A stretch of DNA of 64,000 nucleotides from G963665545 sp963665545 (lineage in GTDB: Bacteria > Pseudomonadota > Gammaproteobacteria > Xanthomonadales > SZUA-36): positions 269,163 through 333,162 of the forward strand of contig CAXXKZ010000006.1 in the NCBI GenBank assembly GCA_963665545.2. Direction: 5' to 3'. Below the pieces are notes generated by a model. That model was not told the DNA's origin. It worked only from the letters and a program-made list of their open reading frames with translations, and did no database searches. This document shows, in pieces, positions 28,130-35,535 of the stretch. Made by a program: the position numbers and the translations under genes. The stretch's first letter is position 1; each line of letters begins with the position of its first letter.

Positions 28130-28798
28130 ATGTCCGATCAACAATCCCGGCCTGCCTCCATCTGCATAAGCGATGAGTCCCATCTGCCGCTGATGCTGGA
28201 GATGAATCCTGCCGGAGCGGCCAGCCCGGTGCGCGTGTATTTCGAGAATTGGCAATGGCGTGATGGCATTCGCTATTTCTGGGCATTTAATCTGACCGAG
28301 GGTGGCCCCGAACGAACTTTTCGCTACGATTATCGGGATATCCGCCCCAATGTATTGTCAGCGTTGGAATTCGTCGAACCGGCTTCGGCCCCGCGGCAGC
28401 GTGATCAGCAAGCACTGTTGTCCATTTTGGATGATGATCAGCGCGCTCATCTGCAAACCGATGTGGCGTTGCTGGTAAGCAATATTGCCGATGAGCTCAT
28501 CAGCGTCTCTGGTGGTGAGATTTTGCGGCATAGCAGGGCGGATGTGGCGGCGCTCTTCACCCAGGTTTTTGCCGGTGCCACCTACCAGTACTGGGCGGAT
28601 ACACAACCACCGGTGATCCGAATTTCCGATGATGGCACTCTGGCCTGGGTCGCCCGGCGGGTCGAGGTTCGCCGCTCAAGCACCATGACCGATGGCTTAA
28701 CGCAGCAGTCCGCTTTTGTCAGCGCTTATACCTCAAGCTATCAAAAGGAAAATGGTGTTTGGAAAATGGATTCCGTGGCTTCGACTTTTTTACCCTAA
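28130..28798 (+). CDS. SnoaL/NTF2-like domain protein, probably N-terminally truncated
   Basis: About 222 residues from ATG 28130. The last 120 residues (RADVAALFTQVFAGATYQYW through a final VWKMDSVASTFLP) look like an NTF2/SnoaL-type alpha+beta domain. The first half (VYFENWQWRDGIRYFWAFNL) resembles a short beta domain found next to it. Coding-like sequence continues upstream in frame to about 28061 (DRFSGHRLGSPATIKGQ) but no good start is found there and the frame then dissolves, so the real N-terminus may have been deleted. No signal peptide remains. Function unknown. Confidence 0.5.
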   Translation: MSDQQSRPASICISDESHLPLMLEMNPAGAASPVRVYFENWQWRDGIRYFWAFNLTEGGPERTFRYDYRDIRPNVLSALEFVEPASAPRQRDQQALLSILDDDQRAHLQTDVALLVSNIADELISVSGGEILRHSRADVAALFTQVFAGATYQYWADTQPPVIRISDDGTLAWVARRVEVRRSSTMTDGLTQQSAFVSAYTSSYQKENGVWKMDSVASTFLP

Positions 28799-28830
28799 GA
28801 GCGCGTTGTCCGACTATCGTTGACGGGGGA

Positions 28831-28926
28831 CATTCCCTGGATGAACTCGGCAAGATCACGGGGCTGTCCGGTCACCGGTTCAGTGTGCTGTTCGGCGAGG
28901 CCAAGGGCCACTCGCCGCACGGCTAC
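28831..28926 (+). pseudogene. AraC helix-turn-helix fragment
   Basis: Reads HSLDELGKITGLSGHRFSVL and FGEAKGHSPHGY, matching the second half of an AraC DNA-binding domain (LA..aG.S..hfsrlFk...G.sPh.Y). Nothing of the rest of a regulator flanks it; the alkaline phosphatase stop is at 28923. It is a leftover from a rearrangement. Confidence 0.6.
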
Positions 28927-30569
28927 CCTTCATCCATTACAATTTTAATCAGTTTCTGCCCCAGCTGTGGTTGGTCCATCAGCTGAATGAACCGGGCCGT
29001 CGTTTGTTTGGGCCCGCTGGCAAATACCATCACCGGAGTCGCAGTGTGATTGCCGTTGGACCAAACCACCGACTGGCTGTTGGCCACTTCGATGGCCAGC
29101 AGGTTTTGCCGATTGTCGTCGGTGGGTTCGGAATAGAATGCCGCGTTGACGTCCATTCTCGGCACGATTTTGTAGCCCAGTGAATCGTGACCTTCGACGT
29201 AATAGGGGTTGACCGCCGTGGTCAGTATTCTCCCAGCCTGCGACCGGGAAATGTCGAACTCGGTGTGCTGGTTAACCAACTCCATTAGCTTGAGCGGAGT
29301 CTGTTGCTCCGACTTCAGGGTGTCAAAATTAGCGAAGATCCCGGTATAACTCAATTTCTGCGCATGGAGTTTGTCGAGTACGTCCTGGTTGCCATAATTA
29401 TTGACCGGCTGATACTGTGCGCCGGGAAATGCCGAGCCGGGAAACGCTACCGGTTTTGGCAAGTCGGCCGAAGAGTAGCTAAAACCAAAACCCCCGGTTT
29501 CGTGATCGGCGGTCACCACAACCACGGTATCTTCCCGCCCTCCTGCCCAGTCCAGAACTTGGTTCAACACATCGTTGATCACCAACATCTCATAGAGCAT
29601 GGTGCCGGTGTCATTGTAGTGGGCGGCCCAGTCGATGAGCCCGGCTTCTATCACCAGGAAGAAGCCCCTATCGTTCTTGGCCAGCGCTGCAATCGCCGTG
29701 GCAGACATTTCTGCTAACGTTGGAATCGTGCCGCCGTTGATTCTCAGGTGTCGGGCGGTGATGGCGTCCGGTAATGCGGAGGCGGCGAACAGGCCCAGAA
29801 TGTTGTTGCTCTCTGCCTGTTCCAGTTGGGACTTGGTAAAGACCAGTTGATAACCTCGTTGTCGCGCTTCTTCGAGCAGGTTGCGGTCGTCTTCACGCCT
29901 GGATTCAATTTCCACGGCGCCGGTGGTGATCCGTCTCACCTGTCGGTAGGTCGCCGTGGCCGGGTCATTGGCTTGTTGTGGAATCCAGTGGCGAAGACCA
30001 CCCGAAAGCATCACGTTAACACCGGCCGCCAACATATCCACTGCTATCTCATTTTCCATGGTGCGGTGTGGCTGATGGGCAGCAAACGGAGCGGGCGTTG
30101 CATGGGTTAGGCGAACATCTGAAACCAGGCCAGTTGATTTGCCCAGCTTATTGGCGATCTCCAAGATGGTTGGGTCGAGGGTGCCTTGGATATCGATTCC
30201 AATCATTTCCGGCCCTGAGGGTTTGCCGATGGCCAATTGGGTTGCTGATGCGGCTGAATCGGTGTTCAGCGCGTTGGCGGCATTGGTCATCGACATACCC
30301 AGCACGCCCCCTTCCGCCAACAACCGGCTGAACGCGGTAGTCCTATCTTTGATCACGGACCGGGGAGCATGCCTGGCATAGGCCTCCAACAGCCCGATCT
30401 GTTGCGGTCCCATGCCATCCCCGATGATCAGTATCACGTTTTTCGGCGCGCCATTCCCCGCGGATGCCATTTGCGCCAGAAGCTGGGCGTTGCCTGTGCC
30501 AAGCACGACTGCCAGCGCAATCTTCAGCATAGAGAAGAACCCAGAGAACCGATTTACCATGCCATTCAC
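28923..30569 (-). CDS. Alkaline phosphatase (PhoA family)
   Basis: 548 residues, exported. Catalytic and metal motifs in order: NVILIIGDGMG, NTDSAASATQLAIG with nucleophile Ser105 after Asp104, EAGLIDWAAHYND, VTADHETGGFGF and GNHTATPVMVF. The large region near residues 400-500 (YYVEGHDSLGYKIVPRMD) is a crown-type insert as in marine alkaline phosphatases. It would release phosphate from organic monoesters in the periplasm. No CTGTCAT-type Pho box was seen before the gene, so phosphate control is unproven. It has no partner on its strand. Confidence 0.92.
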   Translation of the reverse strand: MNGMVNRFSGFFSMLKIALAVVLGTGNAQLLAQMASAGNGAPKNVILIIGDGMGPQQIGLLEAYARHAPRSVIKDRTTAFSRLLAEGGVLGMSMTNAANALNTDSAASATQLAIGKPSGPEMIGIDIQGTLDPTILEIANKLGKSTGLVSDVRLTHATPAPFAAHQPHRTMENEIAVDMLAAGVNVMLSGGLRHWIPQQANDPATATYRQVRRITTGAVEIESRREDDRNLLEEARQRGYQLVFTKSQLEQAESNNILGLFAASALPDAITARHLRINGGTIPTLAEMSATAIAALAKNDRGFFLVIEAGLIDWAAHYNDTGTMLYEMLVINDVLNQVLDWAGGREDTVVVVTADHETGGFGFSYSSADLPKPVAFPGSAFPGAQYQPVNNYGNQDVLDKLHAQKLSYTGIFANFDTLKSEQQTPLKLMELVNQHTEFDISRSQAGRILTTAVNPYYVEGHDSLGYKIVPRMDVNAAFYSEPTDDNRQNLLAIEVANSQSVVWSNGNHTATPVMVFASGPKQTTARFIQLMDQPQLGQKLIKIVMDEG

Positions 30570-30848
30570 TCCCAGTCAGGTACCAGAAAAAGGATGCAAA
30601 CGCTATGTTGCCAGAATCCTTGGAGTATTGAACGGCTATTCAAGTCAGGTCTTCGGCCAGATCGCCACACATTCTGGGCCATATTTGAGTGCCCGAGGCT
30701 GATCTCTACGCGGTTACACCTCTGTTTCGTAGCAATGCCTACGTCCAGGGCGAAACCAGCCATGCCGCTCCCGGGTCGGGAACAGCAAGCAGATAGACGG
30801 GTTGAGCTTCTTCCTGCGGTCAAACCATGCCGTTATCGGTGGGGCCCG
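30570..30848. other. Intergenic stretch without a recognisable gene
   Basis: Between the alkaline phosphatase start and the repeat at 30849. Several short frames are open here but none has family similarity, a ribosome site or a plausible start. The phosphatase promoter must lie near 30580-30700; no convincing -35/-10 pair was found. Confidence 0.4.
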
Positions 30849-30927
30849 CTTAACGTCCAATATTCAATAATCCGGTGGATGAATACCTATAAACGACACC
30901 GATTTTGGCAATATCATGTTTTGCAGA
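30849..30927 (+). repeat. Dispersed repeat, copy B
   Basis: CTTAACGTCCAATATTCAAT followed by AATCCGGTGGATGAATAC matches copy A inside the MITE at 41623 and, for the first about 50 bases, copy C at 47163-47220 (inverted). Similarity with copy A continues as scattered matches (ACACCG, TTTTGCAG) to about 30927. It is probably an eroded end of the same mobile-element family. Confidence 0.6.
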
Positions 30928-30950
30928 CCCGGACAAGATGTCAGGTACAC

Positions 30951-30989
30951 TTGACAGTCTTGAGCTCAGTATGTAAGGTTAACCTTACA
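30951..30989 (+). promoter_or_regulatory. Promoter overlapped by an 18-bp palindrome
   Basis: TTGACA at 30951-30956 is a consensus -35. The perfect palindrome TGTAAGGTTAACCTTACA covers 30972-30989, where the -10 should be (TAAGGT after a 17-base spacer). An AAGGAG ribosome site and the ATG at 31021 follow. An operator sitting on the -10 of an operon that ends with an XRE repressor gene fits autoregulation. Confidence 0.6.
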
Positions 30990-31020
30990 GTAAGTCAATA
31001 GAATCTGATAAGGAGTTCCC

Positions 31021-31944
31021 ATGCGCTGCAAGTCCTTCAAACTTCACAAGTTGTCATACTGGCTCATCATCGCCATCGTCTCTGGGCATCTATCCGCAAA
31101 CGAAACCAAGGGTACCGTGGGATCACGGTTCGTGGTCGATCGTCGTGGCACCAGCGACAGCCGACCGGTTGTTTTCATCCCTGGTCTCGCGTCCGCGGGC
31201 GCTGTCTGGGATGCGGCGGCTGCAGCCATCGTCGACGGCAACGACGTTCACATCATCACGCTTGCCGGTTTCGCCGGCGTACCGATGCTCGATCCGATCG
31301 GCCCTTATATTGAACGAGCAGTCTGCGCGCTGGTAGTCTATTTCGATGAAGAGGGATTGCAGGACATAGTCCTGGTCGGTCATTCGATGGGCGCTCAAAT
31401 TTCGCTGCAATTGGCGGCCGCACGCCCTGACGCCGTCGGGCAGGTTCTTGTCGTCGATAGCGCACCGTTTTACGCGGCTCTGTTCAACCCGACTGTGACG
31501 CCCGAGGCCGCCGCGCAGTACGGAACGCAGCTGGGCATGCGGCTTGCGGCCATGTCGCCAGAGCAATTTCTCGCTTTTGCGCGTCAAGGCATCGCTGTGC
31601 AATCAATCACCAAGTCCGGTCAGGAGCGAGTGATGGGTTATATGCGCGCGTCGAATCAGGCGGCGGTCGCCCAAGCGATGGGCGACGTAGCGGGTTCCGA
31701 TTTTCATCCAATACTGGCGAAAGTAAGCGCACCTGTGACCGTGCTAGCGGCCTGGAGCGAGGGCGCTCCCTATTCGAGTGACCAGCTGCGCGCCATTTAT
31801 GAAGATCAATACGCTGGACTGACCGATGTCGATGTCCGCGCCATCGCCAACTCACGCCACTTCATCATGCTGGACCAACCGGGTGCGTTCGCCAATGCCC
31901 TCGGCGCAGTGCTGACCGCTGATCGCGGGGGGAGGGACCGATGA
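31021..31944 (+). CDS. Exported alpha/beta hydrolase
   Basis: 307 residues with an N-terminal hydrophobic signal (about residues 10-26). The fold is shown by VVFIPGLASAGAVWD (oxyanion region), the nucleophile elbow LVGHSMGAQ with Ser122, and a C-terminal NSRHFIMLDQPGAF carrying the likely catalytic His. Substrate unknown; relatives hydrolyse esters, lactones or peptides. It is the first gene of a three-gene operon: its stop overlaps the next start (ATGA). Confidence 0.85.
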   Translation: MRCKSFKLHKLSYWLIIAIVSGHLSANETKGTVGSRFVVDRRGTSDSRPVVFIPGLASAGAVWDAAAAAIVDGNDVHIITLAGFAGVPMLDPIGPYIERAVCALVVYFDEEGLQDIVLVGHSMGAQISLQLAAARPDAVGQVLVVDSAPFYAALFNPTVTPEAAAQYGTQLGMRLAAMSPEQFLAFARQGIAVQSITKSGQERVMGYMRASNQAAVAQAMGDVAGSDFHPILAKVSAPVTVLAAWSEGAPYSSDQLRAIYEDQYAGLTDVDVRAIANSRHFIMLDQPGAFANALGAVLTADRGGRDR

Positions 31945-32327
31945 GCGATCCGAACAAACGCTATCTGGTGCATTTCGGCGGGGCGATGCTCGTTTATGCC
32001 GGGATACTGTTCGCCTCGGTGTGGATGATTGAGACGATGGAGATTATGGGATGGCCAGCTGGTGCGCTATCGCTGACCCCAACGCTGCCCGCCATGTATG
32101 CTTTGCACGCATGCGCGGTGAGATTCCGCGCCATGGATGAGTTCCAGCGTCGGATCGTTTCGGAGGCGATCTTGTGGGGCGCGGGCATCGTCGGTTTCGC
32201 CAGCTTTGGCTACGGCTTTCTGGAGGGCTCGATCAACGCGCCGAATATCTCGATGATCTGGGTGCTGCCAGCATTGATTGGTACCTACGGCGTCGCCTTA
32301 TGCATTCTGCCGTTGCGGTTCAAATGA
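31941..32327 (+). CDS. Small four-helix membrane protein
   Basis: 128 residues with four hydrophobic stretches: GGAMLVYAGILFASVWMI, LTPTLPAMYALHACAV, ILWGAGIVGFASFGYGFL and MIWVLPALIGTYGVALCIL. No named family was recognised, but small membrane proteins of this size are often paired with short XRE regulators. Start and stop both overlap neighbours by ATGA, so the three genes are translated together. Its role may be linked to the XRE protein or the hydrolase; position is the only evidence. Confidence 0.75.
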   Translation: MSDPNKRYLVHFGGAMLVYAGILFASVWMIETMEIMGWPAGALSLTPTLPAMYALHACAVRFRAMDEFQRRIVSEAILWGAGIVGFASFGYGFLEGSINAPNISMIWVLPALIGTYGVALCILPLRFK

Positions 32328-32530
32328 AGAACCGTCTTCGCGTGCTTCGCGCGGAACGGCGCTGGAGCCAAGCTGATCTTGGCGAGCACGTTGGCGTCTC
32401 CCGGCAAGCGATTAACGCTGTTGAGAATGGCAAGCACGCACCGTCTCTGCCGTTAGCTTTTAAACTGGCAGAGGCGTTTGACTTGAGTATCGACGACGTA
32501 TTCGATCCCCACGATGATCCGGAAGTTTGA
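32324..32530 (+). CDS. Short XRE family repressor
   Basis: 68 residues from the ATG at 32324, overlapping the membrane-protein stop. Almost the whole protein is one helix-turn-helix domain: WSQADLGEHVGVSRQAINAV then ENGKHAPSLPLAFKLAEAF, ending SIDDVFD. This is the compact Cro/YozG-like class of XRE regulators. It is the last gene of the operon, and the palindrome over the promoter at 30972-30989 is the obvious candidate operator. Confidence 0.88.
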   Translation: MKNRLRVLRAERRWSQADLGEHVGVSRQAINAVENGKHAPSLPLAFKLAEAFDLSIDDVFDPHDDPEV

Positions 32531-32724
32531 TCTGGCCAACCTTAGTAACTTCATCGACGGCGATATAGGGGTCACGGCCGTACTGTCAAGTTAACAAACA
32601 CAGCCCAAATTTGCGGCAAGATAGCCCGATTTCGCTTCCTTCATGCGCACGTCACCTGCTGCCATTCGGAGAACGCTCTCGAACGGAATTCACGATAATG
32701 GCTCGCTCCAATTATATGCCGTCC

Positions 32725-34048
32725 CAGCCGAAATAGATTGCCGATTACCCCATGCGCTGCGAGTTCTTGATTGATTCGGGCCCAGTCTAGCGCTCAGATA
32801 AAACTCGGCCCCGGACCAACACCAGAGAAGGGTTTCCCAGGTTCTCGAATGATGTCAGCGGATTGCCATCAACGATCTGAAGGGAAGCCATTTTGCCTGT
32901 TTCCAGGGTACCGAGATCATCGTCCTTGGCGAGGATAATCGCACCGTTTTTGGTTGCCGCGGTAATGGCCTCCAAGCGTGACATACCCATCCGGACGAAG
33001 TATTCCATTTCATCGAAATACATTTGAGGGTAAAGCTTATCCAAGACGCTGGCCGTCGCGTCGGTGCCAATCCCCATCAGGATGTCCCGTTTCATCGCTT
33101 CCTGAAACAGCGTCTCGTGCATTTCCAGCGTCCAGCCACGATCGTCGATCAAGTGCTGGAGCGTAGCCGGGCGTTGCGGCAGGTCATACATGATCTTGTA
33201 TACCTGCAGTGTTGGCACCAAATGGACGCCTCGTTCGGCAATCATGTCCAGCACTGCGAGCGGCATCTTGTTGACATGCTCGATGGACTCCACGCCTGCG
33301 AGTACGGCGCGTTCGGCCATGCTTTCCGGCACGGTATCGGAAAACCCGCCACCGTGGCTGGTGACTTGCATGCCGTGAATTTTGGCTTCATCTACCGCCG
33401 CATTGACCTCTTCCTGCGTATAAGTAGGCGAGAGTTTGATGTGTCTAAATCCCGCTGCATACATCTTGCGCACCGCTTCACGGAATCCGTATGGCCCTGA
33501 TGCAAAATGCGAAAAATCAGGGCCGTGTCCACCAGTCGTGGTGATCAATTGTCCGACGGGAAACAGATGCATGGAATCAATGTAGCCCAGTGATTGTCCC
33601 TGGACCAGCGCTTGCATTGATTCGACAGTGCCACCCGTATCCCTGGCCGCGGTAATACCGGCGCGGACGTAGCGCTGCATGAAATGCAGGGCCCGCAGGG
33701 TCGACAGGCTTTCCGTTTGCGTATGAAGGGCCGCCTCGGTGGGTGGATACATGAAGTGCACGTGAGCATCGACAAACCCGGGTAGCACGTACCGCCCACT
33801 GGCATCGATACGACGGGCACCATCTGGTATTTCAACAGACCTGCCTATCGCCACGATGCGTTCCCCCCTAACAAGGATCGTCATTCCAGCTTTTGGTTCT
33901 GCACCGGTGCCGTCGATTACGGTGCCGCCCACAATAGCCAGTGGACTGTCCTGTGCAATGCACGTTGTTGAAATGGAGACCAAAATAATAATCATCAGGC
34001 CGATTCGCATGGGCAGTCCTCTTCAGTCGTCTTGGATCATGGGCTGGC
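32725..34048 (-). repeat. Segmental duplication, copy 1
   Basis: A 1.32-kb segment that recurs in direct orientation at 43359-44682 with about 20 mismatches by eye (about 98.5% identity). It begins at CAGCCGAAATAGATTGCC and ends at GGGCTGGC. It carries one whole amidohydrolase gene plus its upstream and downstream flanks. The differences cluster in the 3' end of the gene. Confidence 0.9.
32787..34010 (-). CDS. Exported imidazolonepropionase-like amidohydrolase, copy 1
   Basis: 407 residues with a signal peptide (MRIGLMIIILVSISTTCIA). The family is the large M38-type amidohydrolase group that includes Xaa-Pro and Xaa-Arg dipeptidases. Metal-site segments: DAHVHFMYP (H83, H85), FRHIKLSPTYTQEE with the bridging Lys region, QVTSHGGG, SIEHVNKM and GIGTDATAS. 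The C-terminal strand is GTLETGKMASLQIVDGNPL. It differs from copy 2 at only two residues, R73 (Gln in copy 2) and A93 (Val in copy 2). A dipeptidase role is inference from the family. Confidence 0.87.
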   Translation of the reverse strand: MRIGLMIIILVSISTTCIAQDSPLAIVGGTVIDGTGAEPKAGMTILVRGERIVAIGRSVEIPDGARRIDASGRYVLPGFVDAHVHFMYPPTEAALHTQTESLSTLRALHFMQRYVRAGITAARDTGGTVESMQALVQGQSLGYIDSMHLFPVGQLITTTGGHGPDFSHFASGPYGFREAVRKMYAAGFRHIKLSPTYTQEEVNAAVDEAKIHGMQVTSHGGGFSDTVPESMAERAVLAGVESIEHVNKMPLAVLDMIAERGVHLVPTLQVYKIMYDLPQRPATLQHLIDDRGWTLEMHETLFQEAMKRDILMGIGTDATASVLDKLYPQMYFDEMEYFVRMGMSRLEAITAATKNGAIILAKDDDLGTLETGKMASLQIVDGNPLTSFENLGNPSLVLVRGRVLSER

Positions 34049-34130
34049 GCTTCATGAGCCCGGGTGGCGACGCCGGCATGGAGCGAGAATCCTGCCACCT
34101 TGCCAACTGTATCTGCAATAAACGCCCTCC

Positions 34131-34448
34131 CTAATCGCGGCCATCGGTTGAAAATATTTCCACCCGCAGCCCATCGGGGTCGAGAATAGTAAAATCATCC
34201 GGTTTTAGCCGGTCTTTTTCTGCAGCCAATAGTTCCTCAGGAAAATCAAATCCAACGTGTTCAGGCCCTATGACCCGCTCCGGGTTATGAAAAATCGAAA
34301 AGTTGACCGCCGGGTCATCCAAAATCCAGTCCACCTGGTCGACAATTTCATGGGTGGGTTCCCGGTTAAAAACATTGCTGTAAAAGGCCCGGGATTTTGC
34401 CAAATCGGAAACCCCTATGGCCACGTGCAAGCGGGTTGGTCTAGTCAT
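34131..34448 (-). CDS. VOC/glyoxalase family protein, CadI/ArsI-like
   Basis: 105 residues from the ATG at 34448, which has an AAGGAG ribosome site. The single vicinal-oxygen-chelate module reads LHVAIGVSDLAKSRAFYSNV, then WILDDPAVNFSIF, and ends FTILDPDGLRVEIF. The pattern is close to CadI/ArsI-like proteins, but the vicinal Cys pair that ArsI uses to bind organoarsenicals is absent, so C-As lyase activity is not supported. It stands between a DUF2141 gene and the duplicated amidohydrolase, all on the same strand but with gaps over 100 bases. Confidence 0.8.
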   Translation of the reverse strand: MTRPTRLHVAIGVSDLAKSRAFYSNVFNREPTHEIVDQVDWILDDPAVNFSIFHNPERVIGPEHVGFDFPEELLAAEKDRLKPDDFTILDPDGLRVEIFSTDGRD

Positions 34449-34850
34449 CAAAAGCACTCCTTTTTAAGAAATATACCTAAATCAGCACTTCAAGGGAGTT
34501 TTATCAGGGGTCGGACAAGCATACGGGTTATCAGGGGTCGGACAAGCATATTGCCTTGAATTTTTTGAAAACTGGGTGCTGAAACGCTAGGAACTTAGAC
34601 TTAGCGGTACCATTTTGACGCCAAAATGAGCAGCCTAACAATTAACTGGAATCTGGAGTTTTCCTAGAACACCCATAATTGAGTCAAAACACGACTTCTA
34701 GGAGTCGTTTCAATCCAAAAATTGAAGTCATTCTGTGACTTCTCAATGGCATATGCTGGTCCGACGTGCCCGCCTCACCGGCTTGCTGATTCCCTTTTCC
34801 ATGGATCGTATCGGGAATCAGATCTCGATGAGCGATTCCTTCTCGGAGCT
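34449..34850. other. Intergenic region with short palindromes, no gene seen
   Basis: Holds the tandem repeat at 34501-34550, a CATTTTG-ACGC-CAAAATG hairpin at 34611-34628 and an imperfect 18-bp palindrome ACGACTTCTAGGAGTCGT at 34691-34708. No coding sequence with family similarity was found. The hairpins have no U-tract. Confidence 0.5.
34501..34550. repeat. 27-bp tandem repeat, two copies
   Basis: TTATCAGGGGTCGGACAAGC plus ATA occurs at 34501-34523 and again at 34528-34550, spaced by a 27-base period. Two copies only, upstream of the VOC gene. Confidence 0.75.
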
Positions 34851-35330
34851 TTAGTCTCTGGCCGGTTTCATCCGTATTTCTACCACAACGTCTTCTTCCG
34901 CACTGAACTTCGTGTCAGCCCATTTTGCAGGCCCGAATCGACCACGTGCATTGTTTGAATAGCCGATTTTCTCTGTTGGAATTCCGAGAAATCCTGTATC
35001 AAGTTCGCCATCACCGTCACGATCATAGGCAACTACCACCGCATATTCGCCTTTGGGATGTACTCCAAAATCGAGAATGGCGGAGCCATGCTCGTTTACG
35101 GCGACATCAAAACTTGCGAACGGCACTTTCATATAGGACTGCTCAGAATTGAACAAGCTGCCGAGCAGTTGTCCTTTGCCAGGTTCTGCGCCTGTGACAA
35201 GCGCACGAATCACGATTGCGGACTCAGTTTCACCCCAGCTTGCAGGGCTATAAGAAATGGTGAGTAGAATTACAAGACAGAGAATCTTCAAGGCTCGCGC
35301 TCTGCTGCTAATGATTTTACAAGTATGCAT
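34851..35330 (-). CDS. Exported DUF2141 protein
   Basis: About 159 residues from the ATG at 35330; a TTG at 35351 would add seven residues. After a signal peptide (LKILCLVILLTISYSPASWG) the DUF2141 core is clear: IVIRALVTGAEPGKGQLLGS, YAVVVAYDRDGDGELDTGFLGIP (quoted in part YDRDGDGELDTGFLGIP) and GYSNNARGRFGPAKW. The family is exported and of unknown function; the DxDxDGxLD pattern suggests calcium binding. The MITE at 35352-35482 lies directly upstream, within the promoter zone, and may have changed its expression. Confidence 0.85.
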   Translation of the reverse strand: MHTCKIISSRARALKILCLVILLTISYSPASWGETESAIVIRALVTGAEPGKGQLLGSLFNSEQSYMKVPFASFDVAVNEHGSAILDFGVHPKGEYAVVVAYDRDGDGELDTGFLGIPTEKIGYSNNARGRFGPAKWADTKFSAEEDVVVEIRMKPARD

Positions 35331-35351
35331 TGGTGCGGTAATACTATTCAA

Positions 35352-35482
35352 GGTATTGACAAGTTAAGCTGAAACTTGTCATTTTGAGGGGAAAATGCAC
35401 CTACCCTACAACCAACAATCAATGCCTTAGCTCATCCTGAGCATGGCAAAAGAGACTTCAGGCCAGTTAACTTGTCAATACC
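35352..35482. mobile_element. MITE-like element with 16-bp perfect terminal inverted repeats
   Basis: Left end GGTATTGACAAGTTAA (35352-35367) is the exact reverse complement of the right end TTAACTTGTCAATACC (35467-35482), giving a 131-bp element with no coding capacity. No obvious target-site duplication. The same end occurs alone at 61372-61387, and a variant (GGTATCGACAACTTAA) bounds the element at 41623. Confidence 0.75.
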
Positions 35483-35535
35483 CTCATAGGTAAGTGCCCG
35501 CTGATTTGAGCGCCGGAGCGACTCGAGCCTTCCTG

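Noticed and set aside
30570..30720. Pho box before alkaline phosphatase
   Set aside because: No CTGTCAT-type direct repeat could be found.
32725..34048. Insertion sequence or composite transposon for the duplicated amidohydrolase
   Set aside because: No transposase, no inverted terminal repeats and no target duplication at the edges of either copy.
34131..34448. ArsI organoarsenical lyase
   Set aside because: The required vicinal Cys pair is missing although the VOC fold matches.
34501..34550. CRISPR array
   Set aside because: Only two repeat copies, a 4-base gap between them and no cas genes.
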